Of a stretch of 64,000 bases of DNA, positions 62,910 to 64,000 are shown one piece after another. This DNA is from Cytophagales bacterium. GTDB lineage: Bacteria; Bacteroidota; Bacteroidia; Cytophagales; Cyclobacteriaceae. Under the pieces are notes generated by a model, which saw nothing but the letters and a program-made list of their open reading frames with translations, made no database searches and had not been told where the DNA came from. Numbering within the stretch: the stretch's first letter is position 1; each line of letters opens with the position of its first letter. A program made the translations under genes and the position numbers. Location: NCBI GenBank assembly GCA_022360015.1, contig JAKSDQ010000331.1, forward strand, positions 59,925 through 123,924, read 5' to 3'.

Positions 62910-63170
62910 ATGGACAAAAAAGAACTCTGGATAAAAGTGAATAAAATTCTATGGGAGGAATGGAATCCAATTGGAGTAAATGATTACGGAGGACCTGACG
63001 ATGAATATCGAGGATATGTTCCTTCCATAATTAAACTCTTAGAAGACAATGCAGACGAATCGAGAATTGCTAAACTCCTTCATCAACACGCTAATGTCAA
63101 CATTGGACTATCAACAGGTCTAACTGACCACCTGGAAATTGCTAAAAAATTGAAAAAATTAACTGAATAA
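62910..63170 (+). CDS. Small DUF1871-like protein
   Basis: An 86-residue protein. 'KILWEEWNPIGVNDYGGPDDEYRGYVPSIIKLLE' resembles the DUF1871 core, in which an E-W-N/D-P-I-G motif is followed by an acidic D-E-Y loop. The rest is two helices. The function of the family is unknown, and members are frequent in toxin-immunity or mobile contexts. It starts a two-gene unit, with the next start 3 bases after its stop. Confidence 0.65.
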   Translation: MDKKELWIKVNKILWEEWNPIGVNDYGGPDDEYRGYVPSIIKLLEDNADESRIAKLLHQHANVNIGLSTGLTDHLEIAKKLKKLTE

Positions 63171-63173
63171 AAT

Positions 63174-63551
63174 ATGAGCTGGGATATTGTTTTATTTAAC
63201 TCAAAGGAGACTATTAAATCAATTGAAGAATTGGACGTAGACAAACTCGAACCAATTAACTTCACAGGAGTCCTTGAAAGTTCATTTACTGAAATTGTTA
63301 AAGAAGAAAATCATCGACAGATAAAAGGAAAAGATTTCTCGATTGACTTCTTTACTGACGATGAACCGGTAAGTAACAAGATGCTGAGCTTGTATGGGGA
63401 AAACGGATTGTTCGAATTGATTGAACTTGCAAAACAACAAGGTTGGCAAATTTTCGATACTGGATTAGGAAGTATGATTGATTTGGAAAACCCAGAGAAT
63501 AACGGATATGAAAACCACAAAAACTATGTGGAACAAATAATGAAAAAATAA
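63174..63551 (+). CDS. Conserved hypothetical protein (immunity-like context)
   Basis: A 125-residue soluble acidic protein. The sequence 'MSWDIVLFNSKETIKSIEEL' and 'FSIDFFTDDEPVSNKMLSLYGENGLFELIELAKQQGWQIFDTGLG' is a widely found small-protein form in Bacteroidota. I do not know an established function. The 3-base gap from the previous gene indicates co-translation. It is the last intact gene before the IS66 remnant. Confidence 0.7.
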   Translation: MSWDIVLFNSKETIKSIEELDVDKLEPINFTGVLESSFTEIVKEENHRQIKGKDFSIDFFTDDEPVSNKMLSLYGENGLFELIELAKQQGWQIFDTGLGSMIDLENPENNGYENHKNYVEQIMKK

Positions 63552-63653
63552 AAAACACAATGGTTACAAAGGATAGACTCCATACTAATGGAGGCTACTT
63601 GCTCACCAGTATCCACAAAAAAACAATTGAAATCCCCTTCTTTGGACTGAAAC

Positions 63654-64000
63654 GTAAGTATACTGTCAACCCCCGGTTGTTTTGTATTTATGTTGCCGTT
63701 AGCTTTGCTTTGGGGTAAAAAGTTTCTTGTTTGTTGGTAGCAGTTCTTCGATGCTATTGATTGGGTGGTCATTAATAGTTCCAAGCACTGTTTTCAGCCA
63801 TGTGTAAGGGTTTACTTTGTTCCTGGCACATGTACCGAAAAAACAATAGTACATGGCAATCGCTTTTGCTGCCAAACACGACCCGTTTAAGTTGTTCGAG
63901 TTCAAATTTGAGCTGGGAAACCTTTTGGCTAAGGGCCACATTCTGTGCAATGAGTGCTTGTTTGGATAGGGGCTCCCTGGCTGTTTCCATCATGAGCAAA
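63654..64000 (-). mobile_element. IS66-family insertion sequence remnant, one end visible
   Basis: Starting at 63654 with GTAAGTATACTGTCAACCCC, which has the 5'-GTAA beginning of IS66-family terminal repeats. Inside, on the minus strand, are pieces of the IS66 TnpC transposase at both ends of the gene but not the middle. The other IS end lies outside the window. The sequence continues to the window edge. Confidence 0.75.
63702..64000 (-). pseudogene. IS66 TnpC transposase with an internal deletion and frameshift
   Basis: The first part read on minus (63999 down to about 63868) gives the IS66 N-terminal pattern 'ALIAQNVALSQKVSQLKFELEQLKRVVFGSKSD'. The frame then moves and continues with the typical TnpC C-terminus 'MYYCFFGTCARNKVNPYTWLKTVL' and 'NDHPINSIEELLP' down to a stop at 63702. 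Normal TnpC is about 500 residues. Here the catalytic core is missing between roughly residue 60 and the last 60 residues, so the element cannot move alone. The join is in the GGCAGCAAAAGCGATTGCC region near 63863-63881. Confidence 0.75.

Noticed and set aside
60748..63653. Genomic island integrated at the tRNA-Val 3' end
   Set aside because: No integrase gene and no repeat of the tRNA 3' end were seen downstream within the window.
63524..63784. 86-residue minus-strand open frame next to the IS66 end
   Set aside because: It runs across the IS end and the neighbouring gene end in another frame, and matches no transposase part.
1..64000. CRISPR array or restriction-modification, CBASS, or retron defence genes
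   Set aside because: No regularly spaced short repeats and no gene with the hallmark motifs of these systems were seen.

Overview
The window comes from a chromosome of the phylum Bacteroidota, most likely a free-living member of the order Cytophagales. The evidence is a linked porU-porV pair of the type IX secretion system, three DUF6089-type outer-membrane proteins beside uppS-bamA-ompH-ompH, Bacteroidota-style IF-2, NusA and bS21, promoters of the -33 TTTG / -7 TAnnTTTG type, and several lipoproteins and beta-barrels. Species cannot be named from sequence alone. Nearly all of the window reads as core chromosome. Only the last 3 kb looks clearly accessory.

Layout. 0-5.6 kb: end of a DoxX gene, a Tat-exported Gfo/Idh/MocA oxidoreductase, a VOC protein, a sugar-nucleotide pyrophosphorylase and a ClC chloride channel with CBS domains. 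5.6-6.2 kb: an AT-rich gap with two perfect DnaA boxes and one near-perfect box. 6.2-13.3 kb: two thioredoxin-fold proteins, a lipoprotein with a beta-barrel partner, a small Rieske protein, an M1 aminopeptidase lipoprotein and an unknown protein. 13.3-18 kb: rimP-nusA-infB operon (minus). 18.1-20.7 kb: cysS and an M28/glutaminyl-cyclase-like lipoprotein. 20.7-32.6 kb (minus): a long cell-envelope and housekeeping block with YqeY, CvpA, a hydrolase, a CBS protein, nadK, three DUF6089 proteins, uppS, bamA and two Skp/OmpH chaperones. 32.6-39 kb: pdxJ, a hydrolase, an RsmI-like methylase, metK, then hpf, xerC, rpsU and an acyl-CoA dehydrogenase on minus. 39.4-45 kb: four consecutive nucleotide-sugar SDR enzymes plus rfbA, and a stand-alone PspC-N-like protein. 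45-52.6 kb (minus): MBL hydrolase, pssA, porU, porV and an M16 homologue lacking its zinc motif. 52.7-60.5 kb: a FAD oxidoreductase, a giant propeller/Omp85 protein, YicC, a PfkB kinase, a GDPD and a small conserved protein. 60.5-60.9 kb: two tRNA-Val(TAC) genes with terminators. 61-64 kb: small same-strand genes resembling polymorphic-toxin immunity or cassette cargo, ending in a gutted IS66 transposase.

Functional links. The bamA-ompH-uppS block makes and assembles the outer membrane and lipid-carrier pool. PorU and PorV process and attach type IX cargo at the surface. The SDR/rfbA block supplies activated sugars for surface glycans. rimP-nusA-infB, rpsU and hpf belong to translation.

The most unusual non-genic features are a candidate replication-origin-like DnaA-box cluster at 5.69-5.80 kb, a dispersed hairpin repeat present three times, a nested inverted-repeat element followed by a structured-RNA-like segment between two DUF6089 paralogues (27.4-27.9 kb), and hairpin-rich spacers in the 61-63 kb accessory cluster. 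No clearly new defence or biosynthetic system was found. The accessory cluster at the right edge is the best place to look further.
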